From Siculibacillus sp. (GTDB taxonomy: Bacteria; Pseudomonadota; Alphaproteobacteria; Rhizobiales; Ancalomicrobiaceae): a stretch of 33,904 nt of DNA. The stretch covers positions 1 through 33,904 of the forward strand of contig JAOTSD010000042.1 of assembly GCA_030247555.1 (NCBI GenBank), read 5' to 3'. This document shows, piece by piece, positions 16,842 through 25,295 of the stretch; positions within the stretch are counted from its first letter, which is position 1, and every line of letters begins with the position of its first letter. A program made the translations under genes and the position numbers. Under the pieces are notes generated by a model. That model searched no databases and was not told the origin of the DNA. It saw nothing but the letters and a program-made list of their open reading frames with translations.

Positions 16842-16866
16842 CATCGCCGGGTCGAGCCCGGAGATG
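16842..16866. repeat. REP-like palindrome between ogt and nifW
   Basis: CATCGCCGGG (16842-16851) and CCCGGAGATG (16857-16866) pair with one mismatch around the loop TCGAG. The surrounding text, CGTCATCGCCGGGTCGAGCC, closely resembles the 'GTCAT..CCGGG..GACCCGG' palindromes scattered through alphaproteobacterial genomes. It may mark the end of the nif unit upstream of ogt. The rest of the 16786-17027 gap shows no gene. Confidence 0.55.
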
Positions 16867-17027
16867 GCGGAGGAAAAGGCGGCTGTCCCCGCGAGGAGCG
16901 GAGGGGCATCGAACCGAGCGAGTGGCGGCCGTGGAACGAGCCGTTCGAGTCGGCATGCCGGAGGCGAGCACCATGCCGCGCCATCGTCGATGCGCCTCAC
17001 CGCGCTCGAAGCCCCTCTCCCGACTCC

Positions 17028-17417
17028 TCACTTCCCGATCGGATGCAGGATCTCGTCTAAGTCGACGAAGGCGGTCCCCGGCTTCACCGGGCGCGACGGG
17101 TCGTGGTCCTTCAGGACCTTGAACACTCGCTCCTTCAAGGGCGAGGAAGTGGTGAAGTCCTCGTAGGCGCGTTCCAGGAAGGTGCGGCAGCGGGCGGCGA
17201 CGACCCGGTCGGGCATGTCGTCGAAGTCCTCGGTCCCCAGATACTGGCCCATGCGCCTGAGGATGTGCAGCCGCGCCGGGGCGAGAACCTTGGGATCGAA
17301 CTTCACCTTGAGCTCAGCGAAGAAATCCTCCGCCGAGGAACACTGCTTGAGGCGGGGAAGGATGTCCTTCACCACCACGGCGTTGGAGATGTCGCAGGAC
17401 GAGACCGCTTCGGTCAT
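17028..17417 (-). CDS. nifW: NifW, nitrogenase stabilising/protective protein
   Basis: NifW (129 residues) associates with the MoFe protein and helps protect or mature it, notably under oxygen. The family pattern is clear: [33 protein letters not shown] near residues 28-60, then [24 protein letters not shown]. The length is slightly above the usual 110-120 because of a short N-terminal extension. The ATG overlaps the cysE stop by four bases (ATGA), so it is coupled to cysE. Last gene of the iscA-nifUSV-cysE-nifW unit. Confidence 0.95.
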   Translation of the reverse strand: MTEAVSSCDISNAVVVKDILPRLKQCSSAEDFFAELKVKFDPKVLAPARLHILRRMGQYLGTEDFDDMPDRVVAARCRTFLERAYEDFTTSSPLKERVFKVLKDHDPSRPVKPGTAFVDLDEILHPIGK

Positions 17418-18277
17418 GGCCGGCTCCCGTGGGCTGAGAGAGGATCGGGGGAACGCGTCGCGTCCGGATCGGACGGGCGCGCGGTCTCGGTCGGGGTGGT
17501 GCGCTTCTCCGGCAGCACCTCGAAGTCGACCGAGGGTTCGCTGGCTCCCGAGAGGCGGGCGAACCGCATCTCCAGGAATTCGATGCGGTCGACCAGCGCT
17601 GCGATCGCCTCGCCGACCGGATCGGGCATCAGGTGATGTTCGAGGTCGATGCGCCCGGCGATGCGGCGCCGATCGGCCGAGGCCTTGACCACCTTGCCGG
17701 GGATCCCGACCACCGTCGCCTCGGGCGGGACGTCCTCGATGACGACCGAGTTGGCGCCGATGCGGGCGCGGGCGGCGACCGTGATCGGACCCAGGATCTT
17801 CGCACCCGCTCCGACGAGAACGCCGTTCTCGAGCGTCGGATGCCGCTTGCCCGGCGTCCACGAGACGCCGCCGAGGGTGACGCCGTGATAGAGCGTCACG
17901 TCGTCGCCGACCTCGGCCGTCTCGCCGATCACCACGCCGGCGCCATGATCGATGAAGAAGCGCCGGCCGATGGTGGCGCCGGGGTGGATGTCGACATTGG
18001 TCAGGAACCGCCCCAGCCACGACAGGAACCGCGCCGGGAACCGCCGGCCGCGCCGCCACAGCGCGTGAGCGAGACGATGCCAGATGATGGCGTGGACGCC
18101 GGGGTAGGTGAGCACCACCTCCGCCGCGAAACGGGCCGCCGGGTCGCGCGCCTTCACGCAGGCGACGTCCTCGCGGATCATCGCGAGGAGCGACGAGGGC
18201 GCGGCGCTCGCCGAGCCGGGGATCACATGAGTGGCATCGATCGCCGTCATCTCCGCGTCCCTCTTCGCATCGCTCAT
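17414..18277 (-). CDS. cysE: Serine O-acetyltransferase (nif-linked CysE)
   Basis: CysE makes O-acetylserine, the precursor of cysteine, the sulfur source for NifS. The left-handed beta-helix hexapeptide repeats run from [10 protein letters not shown] to [18 protein letters not shown], with the catalytic-site phrases [18 protein letters not shown] and YHGVTLGG. It is 287 residues with a long, charged C-terminal tail (from about 235) not needed by the fold. The start at 18277 overlaps the nifV stop (ATGA); an in-frame ATG at 18250 is an alternative. A cysE copy inside a nif operon is known from several diazotrophs and is read as extra cysteine supply for Fe-S assembly. Confidence 0.95.
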   Translation of the reverse strand: MSDAKRDAEMTAIDATHVIPGSASAAPSSLLAMIREDVACVKARDPAARFAAEVVLTYPGVHAIIWHRLAHALWRRGRRFPARFLSWLGRFLTNVDIHPGATIGRRFFIDHGAGVVIGETAEVGDDVTLYHGVTLGGVSWTPGKRHPTLENGVLVGAGAKILGPITVAARARIGANSVVIEDVPPEATVVGIPGKVVKASADRRRIAGRIDLEHHLMPDPVGEAIAALVDRIEFLEMRFARLSGASEPSVDFEVLPEKRTTPTETARPSDPDATRSPDPLSAHGSRP

Positions 18278-19437
18278 GCCCGCCCCCAACCGAAGACCCC
18301 GAGCGAGCCCATGCGGCTCTCGTCTTCGGTCAGATCCCGATGCATCTCGACCAGCAGATCCGTCGGCATCGATCGCTTGTGCCGGATCGCCCAGCGCTTC
18401 ACCCGGGCGAGCAGCGTCGGATAGACGCGGTCGTCGAGTTCGACGCCGCCGGTCGCCAGCGCATGGGCGATCGCCGTCCGCCCCGAATGCTTGCCGATGG
18501 CGAAACCGTGATCGCGGCCGAGATGGCGCGGGTCGACGCCCTGGTAGGTGTCGCGGTTCCACAGGAGGCCGGCGACGTGCAGGCCGCTCTCGTGGGTGAA
18601 GACGTCGGCCCCGACGACCGCCTTCTGCGGATGGATCGGCCGGCCCGACGCGGTCGCCACCACCGCGGCGAGATCGCAGAGTTGGGAGAGCTCGATGCCG
18701 GTCGGATGCCCGAGACGGCCGCAGGCGAGCGCCACTTCCTCGAGCGGGGCGTTGCCCGCCCGCTCACCGATGCCGCCGACCGTCACCGAGACGTGGGTCG
18801 CCCCGGCCCGGACTGCGGCGAGCGCATTGGCGGTGGCCAGCCCCAGATCGTCGTGGGTGTGGATCTCGAGCTCCAGATCGGTCTCGGCGACGAGGCGAGC
18901 GACCATGTCGTGGGTCGAAAAGGGATCGAGCACGCCGACCGTGTCGGCGAGCCGCACCCGGAAGGCGCCGAGCCGTTCGACGGTCCCGAGCACGGCCTTC
19001 AGATGGTCGAGCGAGGCGCGCGAGGCGTCCTCGCAGCCGATCGCCACCCGGAACCCCATGTCGAGGGCGCGGGCGACCGTCCGCTCGATCCGCCGCAGAG
19101 CCTCCGCCCGATCGATCCCGAGCTTGCCGGCGAGTTGCACGTCGGAGGCCGGGATCGACAGGTTCACCGTCGTCACCCTCGCACGCCGGGCCGCTTCGAG
19201 ATCGGCATCGGTCATCCGACACCAGGCCATGACGTCGAGCGGCAGGCGCGCCGCGACGATCGCCGCGATCGCGTCGATCTCGTCGGCGCCCATCGCCGGC
19301 GTGCCGGCCTCGATCTCGCCGACACCGGCGCGCGCCAGGGCTTCCGCGATCTCGACCTTCTCCGCCGTCGAGAAGGCCACGCCCGGGGCCTGCTCGCCGT
19401 CGCGCAACGTCGTGTCGTTGAGGTGGACGCGGGCCAT
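18274..19437 (-). CDS. nifV: Homocitrate synthase
   Basis: NifV (387 residues) condenses acetyl-CoA with 2-oxoglutarate to homocitrate, the organic ligand of FeMo-cofactor. The DRE-TIM signature appears as [17 protein letters not shown] near the N-terminus, the metal-binding HTHDDLG lies in the middle, and [11 protein letters not shown] lies near residue 285. The ATG at 19437 lies 19 bases after the nifS stop; the end overlaps cysE by four bases. Full length for NifV. Confidence 0.97.
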   Translation of the reverse strand: MARVHLNDTTLRDGEQAPGVAFSTAEKVEIAEALARAGVGEIEAGTPAMGADEIDAIAAIVAARLPLDVMAWCRMTDADLEAARRARVTTVNLSIPASDVQLAGKLGIDRAEALRRIERTVARALDMGFRVAIGCEDASRASLDHLKAVLGTVERLGAFRVRLADTVGVLDPFSTHDMVARLVAETDLELEIHTHDDLGLATANALAAVRAGATHVSVTVGGIGERAGNAPLEEVALACGRLGHPTGIELSQLCDLAAVVATASGRPIHPQKAVVGADVFTHESGLHVAGLLWNRDTYQGVDPRHLGRDHGFAIGKHSGRTAIAHALATGGVELDDRVYPTLLARVKRWAIRHKRSMPTDLLVEMHRDLTEDESRMGSLGVFGWGRA

Positions 19438-19456
19438 GGTCCCCTCCCTCGGCGCC

Positions 19457-20662
19457 TCAGGCGTAGACCGGGTTGAAGGTCGCCGGCGCCTTGTCGGCGC
19501 CCTGCCAGAAGGGCGACAGCGCCCGGAGCTTCTCGATGATGCCGGGCATCACCTCGAGCACCCGGTCGACGTCGGCCTCGCCGTTGTCGCGAGAGAAGGA
19601 GAAGCGGATCGCCCCGTGCGCCGCGGTGTAGGGGATGTTCATCGCCCTGAGCACGTGGGAGGGCTCGAGCGAGCCCGAGGTACAGGCCGAACCCGATGAG
19701 GCGGCGATGCCCTCGCGGTTCATCAAGAGCAGGATGCCCTCGCCCTCGACGTACTCGAAGGCGATGTTCGAGGTGTTGGGCAGCCGTTCGTCCGGGTTGC
19801 CGGTGACGAAGGCGTTGGGGATGCGCTGCAGGAGGCCCTTCTCCAGCCGGTCGCGCAAGGCGGCGACCCGGGTCTTTTCGTCGGCCATGTGCAGGGCGGC
19901 GAGCTCGGCCGCCTTGCCGAGGCCGACGATGCCCGGCGTGTTCTCGGTGCCGGCGCGACGGCCGCGCTCCTGATGACCACCTTTGATCAACGAGCGGAAG
20001 CGGGTGCCGCGACGGACGTAGAGCGCGCCGATGCCCTTGGGCCCGTGCAGCTTGTGGCCGGACAGCGACAGCATGTCGATGACGGTCGACTTCAGATCGA
20101 TCGGCACCTTGCCGGCAGCCTGGACGGCGTCGGTGTGGAAGAGAGCGCCGACCTCCTTGGCGAGTTCGGCGAGTTCGGCGACGGGAAAGATCGTGCCCGT
20201 CTCGTTGTTCGCCCACATGATCGAGGCGATGGCGGTCTTCTGCGACAACGCGGCGCGATAGGCGGCGATGTCGAGCAGGCCCCTGCCGTCGACCGGAATG
20301 ACGTGGACCTTGACGCCGCGGGTCTTCTCGAGGTGGCCGCACAGCGACAGCACCGCCGGATGCTCGACCGCCGAGATGATGATCTCGTCACGGCCGGGAT
20401 CGATCTCCAGCGCCGAGAGGATCGCCATGTTGTCGCTCTCGGTGCCGCCGGCGGTGAAGACGATCTCGTGATCGAATTCGGTGCCGAGGAGCGCCTGGAG
20501 CTGGGCGCGGGCCGTCTTCACCGCCCCGCCGACGCGGGCGCCGAAGGCGTGCATCGAGGAGGGATTGCCGAACTGCTCGGTGAAGAACGGCAGCATGGCC
20601 TCCACGACCGCCTCGTCGCAGCGCGTGGTGGCGTTGTTGTCGAGATAGACCGGGGTGGTCAT
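19457..20662 (-). CDS. nifS: Cysteine desulfurase NifS
   Basis: NifS (401 residues) releases sulfur from cysteine for Fe-S cluster assembly on NifU. The PLP lysine is Lys204 in [12 protein letters not shown], with His101 (SAVEHP) stacking on the cofactor and the persulfide Cys327 in [17 protein letters not shown]. The N-terminus [10 protein letters not shown] is the family hallmark. Start at 20662 (MTTPVYLD) follows a ribosome site; the open frame to 21781 is a shadow of nifU. Placed between nifU and nifV, as in many proteobacteria. Confidence 0.98.
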   Translation of the reverse strand: MTTPVYLDNNATTRCDEAVVEAMLPFFTEQFGNPSSMHAFGARVGGAVKTARAQLQALLGTEFDHEIVFTAGGTESDNMAILSALEIDPGRDEIIISAVEHPAVLSLCGHLEKTRGVKVHVIPVDGRGLLDIAAYRAALSQKTAIASIMWANNETGTIFPVAELAELAKEVGALFHTDAVQAAGKVPIDLKSTVIDMLSLSGHKLHGPKGIGALYVRRGTRFRSLIKGGHQERGRRAGTENTPGIVGLGKAAELAALHMADEKTRVAALRDRLEKGLLQRIPNAFVTGNPDERLPNTSNIAFEYVEGEGILLLMNREGIAASSGSACTSGSLEPSHVLRAMNIPYTAAHGAIRFSFSRDNGEADVDRVLEVMPGIIEKLRALSPFWQGADKAPATFNPVYA

Positions 20663-20760
20663 GGGGATTTCTCCTCGTGGGTCTGACGGCGCTCCCGGTG
20701 GGCGAAGAGAGCCGGTTGGTCGGCGGTCGGTCGGAACCGCAGGCGAGCCCTGCCCCGCCC

Positions 20761-21783
20761 TCACTTCACCGGGATCACCCTGAGCGGCAACCCCGTCGCG
20801 GCGATCAGCTTCTCCTGAACGCCGTTGACCGTCATCGACGCCTGTTGACAGCCGACGCAGGCGCCGGAGAGCTTGACCACGACGTTGTTGCCGTCGACGT
20901 CGATCAGTTCGCAGTCGCCGCCGTCGAGCTTCAGGTACGGCCGGATCTCGTCGAGCGTCTTCTCGATGAGCCGGACCTTCTGAACGGTGGTGAGCCGCGT
21001 CGCGCTCGCCGCCATCGCGGCCGGCGCCTCGACGGGACGCTCGAGCACGATGGTGCCGGCCGCCGCCCGTTCGATGTCGGCGAGGGCGATGATCGGCTTC
21101 GGCTCGACCTTCGCCGGTTCCGCGCCCTTCGGCCGAGCCTTCTGCCTGAGCGTCCGGGCGTCCATCGCACCGATGCGATAGGCCTCGTCGAAGGAGATCA
21201 GGCCCTCGGCCACCATCTCCTCGTTCACCCGGCCGAGCACCGCCTCGATCCCTTCGAAACAGGTGAGGCAGCCGCCGCCGGCCTTGGTGTAGTTGGTGAT
21301 CTGTTCCGGCGTGGTCAGCTTGTTGGCGCGCACCGCCCGCTCGATCATGCCCTCGTCGACACCGAAGCACTTGCAGACGAGTGCGCCCTCCTCGTGGTCG
21401 TCGCGCCACTCGACACCGCGATAGTCGGCGACCGCCGCCTGCAGCGCCTCGTAGCCCATCACCGAGCAGTGCATCTTCTCCGGTGGCAGACCGCCGAGGA
21501 AATCGGCGATGTCCTGGTTGGAGATCTTCAGCGCCTCCTCGAGCGTCTTGCCGAGGATGATCTCGGTCAGCGCCGACGACGAAGCGATGGCCGAACCGCA
21601 GCCGAAGGTCTGGAACTTCGCCGCCTCGATCACTTCCGTCTCGGGGTTGACCCGCATCATCAGCTTCAGAGCGTCGCCGCAGGAAATGGCGCCGACCTCG
21701 CCGACCGCATTGGCATGTTCGAGCACGCCGGCGTTGACGGGGTTGAAGAAGTAGTCCTTGACCTTGTCCGTGTAGTCCCACAT
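20761..21783 (-). CDS. nifU: NifU iron-sulfur scaffold, three-domain form
   Basis: NifU builds 2Fe-2S and 4Fe-4S clusters and hands them to NifH and the cofactor pathway. All three modules are present in 340 residues: an IscU-like domain with Cys35, Cys62 and Cys106; a central 2Fe-2S BFD-like domain with Cys137, Cys139, Cys172 and Cys175; and a C-terminal NFU domain with CVGC (309-312). The linker between the second and third modules (about 210-262) is rich in Ala, Pro and Lys and rather long. It lies 98 bases before nifS and 29 bases after iscA. Confidence 0.97.
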   Translation of the reverse strand: MWDYTDKVKDYFFNPVNAGVLEHANAVGEVGAISCGDALKLMMRVNPETEVIEAAKFQTFGCGSAIASSSALTEIILGKTLEEALKISNQDIADFLGGLPPEKMHCSVMGYEALQAAVADYRGVEWRDDHEEGALVCKCFGVDEGMIERAVRANKLTTPEQITNYTKAGGGCLTCFEGIEAVLGRVNEEMVAEGLISFDEAYRIGAMDARTLRQKARPKGAEPAKVEPKPIIALADIERAAAGTIVLERPVEAPAAMAASATRLTTVQKVRLIEKTLDEIRPYLKLDGGDCELIDVDGNNVVVKLSGACVGCQQASMTVNGVQEKLIAATGLPLRVIPVK

Positions 21784-21812
21784 GGGCCGGTGCTCCTACG
21801 CGTGAGGGTCGA

Positions 21813-22133
21813 TCAGCCGAACGACTTGCCGCACGAACATTTCGAGGTGGCGTTCGGATTGTCGAAGACGAAGCCGGAGCTTTCGAGCCCGGTGACGAAA
21901 TCGACGGTCATGCCGGAGACGAGGGCCTGGGAGTTGGCGTCGACGAAGAGCTTGACGCCGCCCTGGTCGATGACCGCGTCGCCGTCGCGCATCTCGGCCT
22001 CGAGGCCCATCATGTATTTGAAGCCGGCGCAGCCGCCCGCCTCGACCATGATGCGCAGTCCTTCGGCCGGGCGAGCGGCGCGGGAGAGCGCGGTCTTCAC
22101 CGCGGTGACGGCACTGTCGGTGAGCTGGATCAT
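21813..22133 (-). CDS. iscA: nif-linked A-type Fe-S carrier (IscA/HesB family)
   Basis: This 106-residue A-type carrier delivers or stores iron-sulfur clusters next to NifU/NifS. The three conserved cysteines are Cys35 (GGCAGFKY), Cys99 and Cys101 (CSCGKSF). It heads the iscA-nifU-nifS-nifV-cysE-nifW unit behind a consensus sigma-54 promoter. The ATG at 22133 has AGGAGGG seven bases upstream, and that ribosome site lies within a possible hairpin (22141-22168). Confidence 0.95.
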   Translation of the reverse strand: MIQLTDSAVTAVKTALSRAARPAEGLRIMVEAGGCAGFKYMMGLEAEMRDGDAVIDQGGVKLFVDANSQALVSGMTVDFVTGLESSGFVFDNPNATSKCSCGKSFG

Positions 22134-22140
22134 GAGGAAG

Positions 22141-22168
22141 CCCTCCTGCTCGAGTTGGTCGAGGAGGG
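22141..22168 (-). promoter_or_regulatory. Leader hairpin covering the iscA ribosome site
   Basis: On the minus strand, CCCTC-CTCGA pairs with TCGAG-(CAG)-GAGGG around the loop CCAAC: ten base pairs with a three-base bulge. The 3' arm contains the iscA Shine-Dalgarno AGGAGGG. The predicted sigma-54 start (about 22161) lies inside the 5' half, so only longer read-through RNAs would hold the whole stem. The structure is seen; the regulatory effect is inferred. Confidence 0.5.
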
Positions 22169-22172
22169 TTTC

Positions 22173-22187
22173 GCAAAGCCCGTGCCA
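22173..22187 (-). promoter_or_regulatory. Sigma-54 promoter of the iscA-nifUSV unit
   Basis: The minus strand reads TGGCACG, four bases, TTGC: a full match to the RpoN consensus. Predicted transcription start is near 22161, about 28 bases before the iscA ATG. A NifA site lies about 79 bases upstream of that start. Confidence 0.9.
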
Positions 22188-22232
22188 GAGATCACATGAT
22201 TGTTTTCACGAGGCTTTCTTGATCATCTCGCA

Positions 22233-22248
22233 TGTGCGGAATCCGACA
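22233..22248. promoter_or_regulatory. NifA upstream activator site for iscA-nifUSV
   Basis: TGT-GCGGAATCCG-ACA matches TGT-N10-ACA. Its right half, CCGACA, is the same as in the fixA and nifH sites. Centre about -79 from the predicted start, closer than for fixA and nifH. A perfect 10-bp palindrome, CGACATGTCG, lies just beyond at 22261-22270 and could offer extra half-sites. Confidence 0.8.
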
Positions 22249-22303
22249 ACGGCGGATTCGCGACATGTCGGAAGAAGAACGGAAGAGGCGATCGGACGGT
22301 CCC

Positions 22304-22801
22304 TCAGTCCCGCAGCAGACGCTCGAGGTCGGCGGCCACGGCTTCCGCCCCCGCCTTGGTCGGCAGATCGACCACCCGCAGAGGCCGCTTTCGCCCGGCG
22401 ACGGTGAGTTCGACCACCCAAGTGGACGGACCGTCGCTCCAATCGTTCTCCGCGACGACGATCGGACCGAGATCGGCGAAGGCGTGGGTGCGGGCCCAGG
22501 CGAGACCCGTGGAGATCGCGCCGCGGTCGATCAGCTCGCGTCGCCCGGCGTCGAAGTGCAGCGTCCGGCTCGGCCCGAAGACGGCGCCGAGAAAGCAGGG
22601 TACGCCCACCGAAAGGGCTCCGAACGAGATCGCCCAGAAGGGCGCCATGCCCCACTGGAAGGGATTCACGCCCGGCCGGATCAACAGTTCCCACGGCGCC
22701 AACAGGGTGAAGCATCCGGCGACGGCGAGAATGACGCGCGTGGCCGCTCCCGTCGTCTCCCGATGGACGAGATCCCGTCCGCTCGTCGCCTCGTCGTTCA
22801 T
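22304..22801 (-). CDS. Unrecognised membrane protein in the nif region
   Basis: I do not recognise this 165-residue protein. Residues 22-42 and 51-75 form two likely membrane helices. The remaining 90 residues are mixed and look like a small soluble beta-rich domain, with the phrases SRTLHFDAGRRELIDRG and STWVVELTVAGRKRPLRV; the alternation suggests a PH-like or similar fold, but that is a guess. A good ribosome site (GGGAGG, seven bases) and coding-like composition support a real gene. It lies 81 bases after nifQ and stops 117 bases before the next sigma-54 promoter, so it would be the last gene of the nifE-nifQ transcript. No Cys cluster or obvious metal site. Confidence 0.75.
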   Translation of the reverse strand: MNDEATSGRDLVHRETTGAATRVILAVAGCFTLLAPWELLIRPGVNPFQWGMAPFWAISFGALSVGVPCFLGAVFGPSRTLHFDAGRRELIDRGAISTGLAWARTHAFADLGPIVVAENDWSDGPSTWVVELTVAGRKRPLRVVDLPTKAGAEAVAADLERLLRD

Positions 22802-22882
22802 CTCGGCCTCCCGCGATCACGGCGCAGGATCCCACGGTGAAATGAAGAGAGCGCGAACGAGGCTTTCGGGAAGCGGCACCCC

Positions 22883-23539
22883 TCATTCGGCCGCTTCGCG
22901 GTGCTCCACCCGATCCACCTCGCGGCGGGCCCGCGCCATGCGGCTCTCGCCGTCCTCGGCGCCGAAGCAGGCGGAAAAATCGGTGCATTCCGCACAGGAC
23001 GGCGCGGTGCACAAGGTGAAGCCCTCGCCCTCGCACAACTTGCGATAGAAGTACTTCTTCCACTTCATGTTGGCGGTGTTGCCGGCGGCGAGCGTCGGAA
23101 AATGGCGGAGGAGCAGGCGGCTCAGTTCGGAGCGGTCGAAGAGCCCGAGATCCTGCCAGAGGTGGTCCGGTCGCATCGCCCGACGGGCGACGACGCGGGC
23201 GAGGATCGCCGGCAGGTCCGGCTCGTCGCGACCGCGTCCCTCCCCGGTCGCCGCGTGGGCGAGCAGGAGATCGAGCAGCATCTCCTCCTCCTCGAGCGGA
23301 GCGCCGGCCCGCCCCCGGGCGAGGCCGAGGTCGTCGGCGAAGGGGAACCAGTGGTCGAGCACCATCTCGAGCATCGCCGCATCGAGACCGGTGTTGCTCG
23401 CGAGATCGCCCTCCCCCGCCTCCACCTCGGTCGCCGCATTGGCCAGCACGCAGGCGAGCACGTGGGCGTCGAAGATCTCTTCCGGACGACCGCTCGGCCG
23501 CTGTCCGGCCATCAGACGGGCATGATGGAGAGCGAACAT
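22883..23539 (-). CDS. nifQ: NifQ, molybdenum donor for FeMo-co
   Basis: NifQ (218 residues) carries a Mo-Fe-S cluster and donates Mo to the NifEN/NifH cofactor machinery. The diagnostic C-x4-C-x2-C-x5-C motif is present: Cys177, Cys182, Cys185 and Cys191 in CTAPSCAECTDFSAC. Upstream the KWKKYFYRKLCEGEGF phrase is also typical. The ATG at 23539 has AGGAG upstream; an open frame to 23590 has a His/Arg-rich start unlike the family. It lies 112 bases after the ferredoxin gene. Confidence 0.95.
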   Translation of the reverse strand: MFALHHARLMAGQRPSGRPEEIFDAHVLACVLANAATEVEAGEGDLASNTGLDAAMLEMVLDHWFPFADDLGLARGRAGAPLEEEEMLLDLLLAHAATGEGRGRDEPDLPAILARVVARRAMRPDHLWQDLGLFDRSELSRLLLRHFPTLAAGNTANMKWKKYFYRKLCEGEGFTLCTAPSCAECTDFSACFGAEDGESRMARARREVDRVEHREAAE

Positions 23540-23651
23540 GGTCGCGGATCTCCTGTGACGGTGAGGCTGGTGACGGCGGCGAACGCCCATGACGGACGGG
23601 CGGCGAACCGCCGCGTGGTGGCCGGGACGGCGCTCCGCCCCGGCCGTAGGC

Positions 23652-23969
23652 TCAGGCGGCGATCCGGTCCGCCGGCACGTGGCTCTGGCAACCCTTGGGA
23701 CAGACCCGGGCGCAGGCGCCGCAGCCGATGCAGGCTCCCGACGCGTCGACGACCATGATCATGCGGTTGAGTTCGCCGTCGAAATCCTCGTCCTCGCCTT
23801 CCTCGCACTTGCCGAGGATCTCGCCCTCGTCGTCGACGCCGTAGAGGTGCATGACCTCGCGCGAGCAGACCTTGTAGCAGCGGCCGCAGCCGATGCAGGT
23901 CGCCCCGTCGATCGAGACGAGGTACTCCGGCATCCAAGTGGCGCCGTCGCGGGTGGTGAAATCGGTCAT
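23652..23969 (-). CDS. fdxB: nif-specific ferredoxin III (FdxB type)
   Basis: This 105-residue ferredoxin has two 4Fe-4S sites: Cys25, Cys28, Cys31, Cys35 (CIGCGRCYKVC) and Cys80, Cys83, Cys86, Cys90 (CIGCGACARVC), the last followed by PKGC. The spacer between them is long and acidic (EEGEDEDFDGE), a feature of ferredoxin III beside nifX and nifQ. FdxB-type proteins are thought to act in cofactor assembly or electron supply. Its ATG overlaps the DUF683 stop by four bases. Confidence 0.95.
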   Translation of the reverse strand: MTDFTTRDGATWMPEYLVSIDGATCIGCGRCYKVCSREVMHLYGVDDEGEILGKCEEGEDEDFDGELNRMIMVVDASGACIGCGACARVCPKGCQSHVPADRIAA

Positions 23970-24169
23970 TCGGCGGTCTCCAGGCTCTTCAGTTGCGCCC
24001 GCGCCGCTTCCAGCTCGGCGTAGGCGTCGAAAGTCGCCCGCGCGACCTCCGGTATGGACTTCCAGTTGACCGGCAGTTCCTCGGAGAGGTCGTGCAGGTT
24101 CATCTTGGCGTTGGTCGCCTTCGCCGAGAGTTTCTTGATCTCGGCCTTGAGGGTGACGACGTCGGTCAT
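23966..24169 (-). CDS. DUF683 small nif-associated protein (CCE_0567 type)
   Basis: This is a 67-residue helical protein of the Rop-like DUF683 family found beside nifX in many diazotrophs. It has two amphipathic helices (about 5-30 and 40-65) separated by a short ELPVNWKSIPE turn, suggesting a dimeric helical hairpin. Function is not established; a role in FeMo-co assembly is suspected from linkage. It is coupled to fdxB by a four-base overlap and separated from DUF269 by 148 bases with a large inverted repeat. Confidence 0.9.
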   Translation of the reverse strand: MTDVVTLKAEIKKLSAKATNAKMNLHDLSEELPVNWKSIPEVARATFDAYAELEAARAQLKSLETAE

Positions 24170-24209
24170 GGTTCGCTCCGTCCGCGGGCACAGCGTGAGA
24201 GAGGCGGGA

Positions 24210-24304
24210 CATCCCCGGCGAGGGCGACGCGGATCGGCCCACTCGATCCGTCGCCGCCGGCTCCGCCCGCGACGCGGCGCGGAACCATCACCTCGCCGGG
24301 GATG
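24210..24304. repeat. 14-bp inverted repeat between DUF269 and DUF683 genes
   Basis: CATCCCCGGCGAGG (24210-24223) is exactly complementary to 24291-24304, with 67 bases between. The arms would close a large stem in the nifE-nifQ mRNA; the intervening bases are GC-rich and can fold further. This is much longer pairing than chance predicts in 148 bases. It may be a small palindromic insertion element or an RNA processing/stability signal. Confidence 0.6.
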
Positions 24305-24317
24305 ACGGGATCGAGGA

Positions 24318-24788
24318 TCACGCGTCGGCGACTTCCGGGAACCTGGCGATCATCTCGCAGGCCTCGCCGACCGCCTTGGTCCCGGCCTCGGCGAGCTTGC
24401 CGAGATCGTCGTGGCCCCAGCGGTGGACGTCGCGCAACGACTTCGACAACACCACCAGCCGACCGACGGTGAGGATCACCCGGCCGAAGCCCTCGTGGCT
24501 CATCTTCATCATCGGCGAGGCGATGTGGCCGGCGACCGCTTCGATGGCGAGGCCGATGGCGGCGTAGAACTTCTCCACCCGCCACAACACGTCCGGATCG
24601 GGGTCGCCGATGATCGGAATCTGGCGGCGCTGTTCCTTGGTCAGGATGAAGTCCTTCAGGAGATCGGCGTCGGAGCGCTTCTCCCAGGTCCCGTAGGCAT
24701 CCTCGGCGCGGACCAGCCGCACCAGCGTCTTCAGGAAGGGCGTGGCGAGAGCGGCCTCGTCGGCGGAGAGTTCGGCGGTGTTGGTCAT
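24318..24788 (-). CDS. NifX-associated protein, DUF269
   Basis: This 156-residue protein belongs to the DUF269 family encoded next to nifX in most alphaproteobacterial nif clusters. Typical phrases are [19 protein letters not shown] near residue 18 and [17 protein letters not shown] near 120. The biochemical role is unknown; linkage suggests FeMo-cofactor biosynthesis. It begins nine bases after the nifX stop, so it is cotranscribed with nifENX. Confidence 0.93.
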   Translation of the reverse strand: MTNTAELSADEAALATPFLKTLVRLVRAEDAYGTWEKRSDADLLKDFILTKEQRRQIPIIGDPDPDVLWRVEKFYAAIGLAIEAVAGHIASPMMKMSHEGFGRVILTVGRLVVLSKSLRDVHRWGHDDLGKLAEAGTKAVGEACEMIARFPEVADA

Positions 24789-24797
24789 GGTCGATCC

Positions 24798-25295
24798 TCA
24801 ATCGTCGGCGAAGGAAGGCTTCGGCGCCGCGATGCCGGCTTCCGCCAGCACCTTGCGCAGCCAGGGCGGCGGTGCGCCGTTCAGCATGGTCCGGGTGCGC
24901 TCCAGCACCTCCTCGATCGGGCTCGGCGCCTGCACCTTGATCGGATGGATCCTGGCCGAGACCACCTTGGCGGCGGAGGGGCCGCCGATCGCCAGACAGA
25001 ACAGCAGGTGGCAACCGGCGAGCGCCGTGACCTTCGGCGTGATGCGGTCGTCGCCGTCGATCTTGTGCGAGCCGGACTCCTCGGTGACGTCGTCGAAGGC
25101 CAGCGCTTCGACGAAGCTCCACCCCTCCTTGGTCACGTCGTAGACGGCGAAGCGTCTGGCCGAGCCGAAATGGGCGTCGAGCGCCTTCATGTCGGATGTG
25201 GCGATGGCGACGCGCACGGCGCCGGCCGGACGTTCCGGCGCGGCGGGCGTCTCCCCGTCAGTGGCGACGAGGCTCAGGCGACGGACGGCTGTCAT
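24798..25295 (-). CDS. nifX: NifX, FeMo-cofactor precursor carrier
   Basis: NifX (165 residues) binds NifB-co and the VK-cluster and shuttles them to NifEN. The NifX/NafY-type domain begins at VRVAIATSDMKALDAHFGSARRFAVYDV, with the conserved HFG and a later CHLLFCLAIGGPSAAKV. An N-terminal stretch of about 25 residues precedes the domain. It overlaps the nifN end by 38 bases in another frame, so translation is coupled although it has its own ribosome site (GGAGGA). Confidence 0.95.
   Translation of the reverse strand: MTAVRRLSLVATDGETPAAPERPAGAVRVAIATSDMKALDAHFGSARRFAVYDVTKEGWSFVEALAFDDVTEESGSHKIDGDDRITPKVTALAGCHLLFCLAIGGPSAAKVVSARIHPIKVQAPSPIEEVLERTRTMLNGAPPPWLRKVLAEAGIAAPKPSFADD

Noticed and set aside
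22261-22278. Second NifA site near iscA
   Set aside because: TGT at 22266 is followed ten bases later by ACG, not ACA; only the CGACATGTCG palindrome remains.
22206-23063. Minus-strand open frame of 285 codons across the membrane-protein gene
   Set aside because: Arg/Gly-rich shadow of the real genes at 22304-22801 and 22883-23539.
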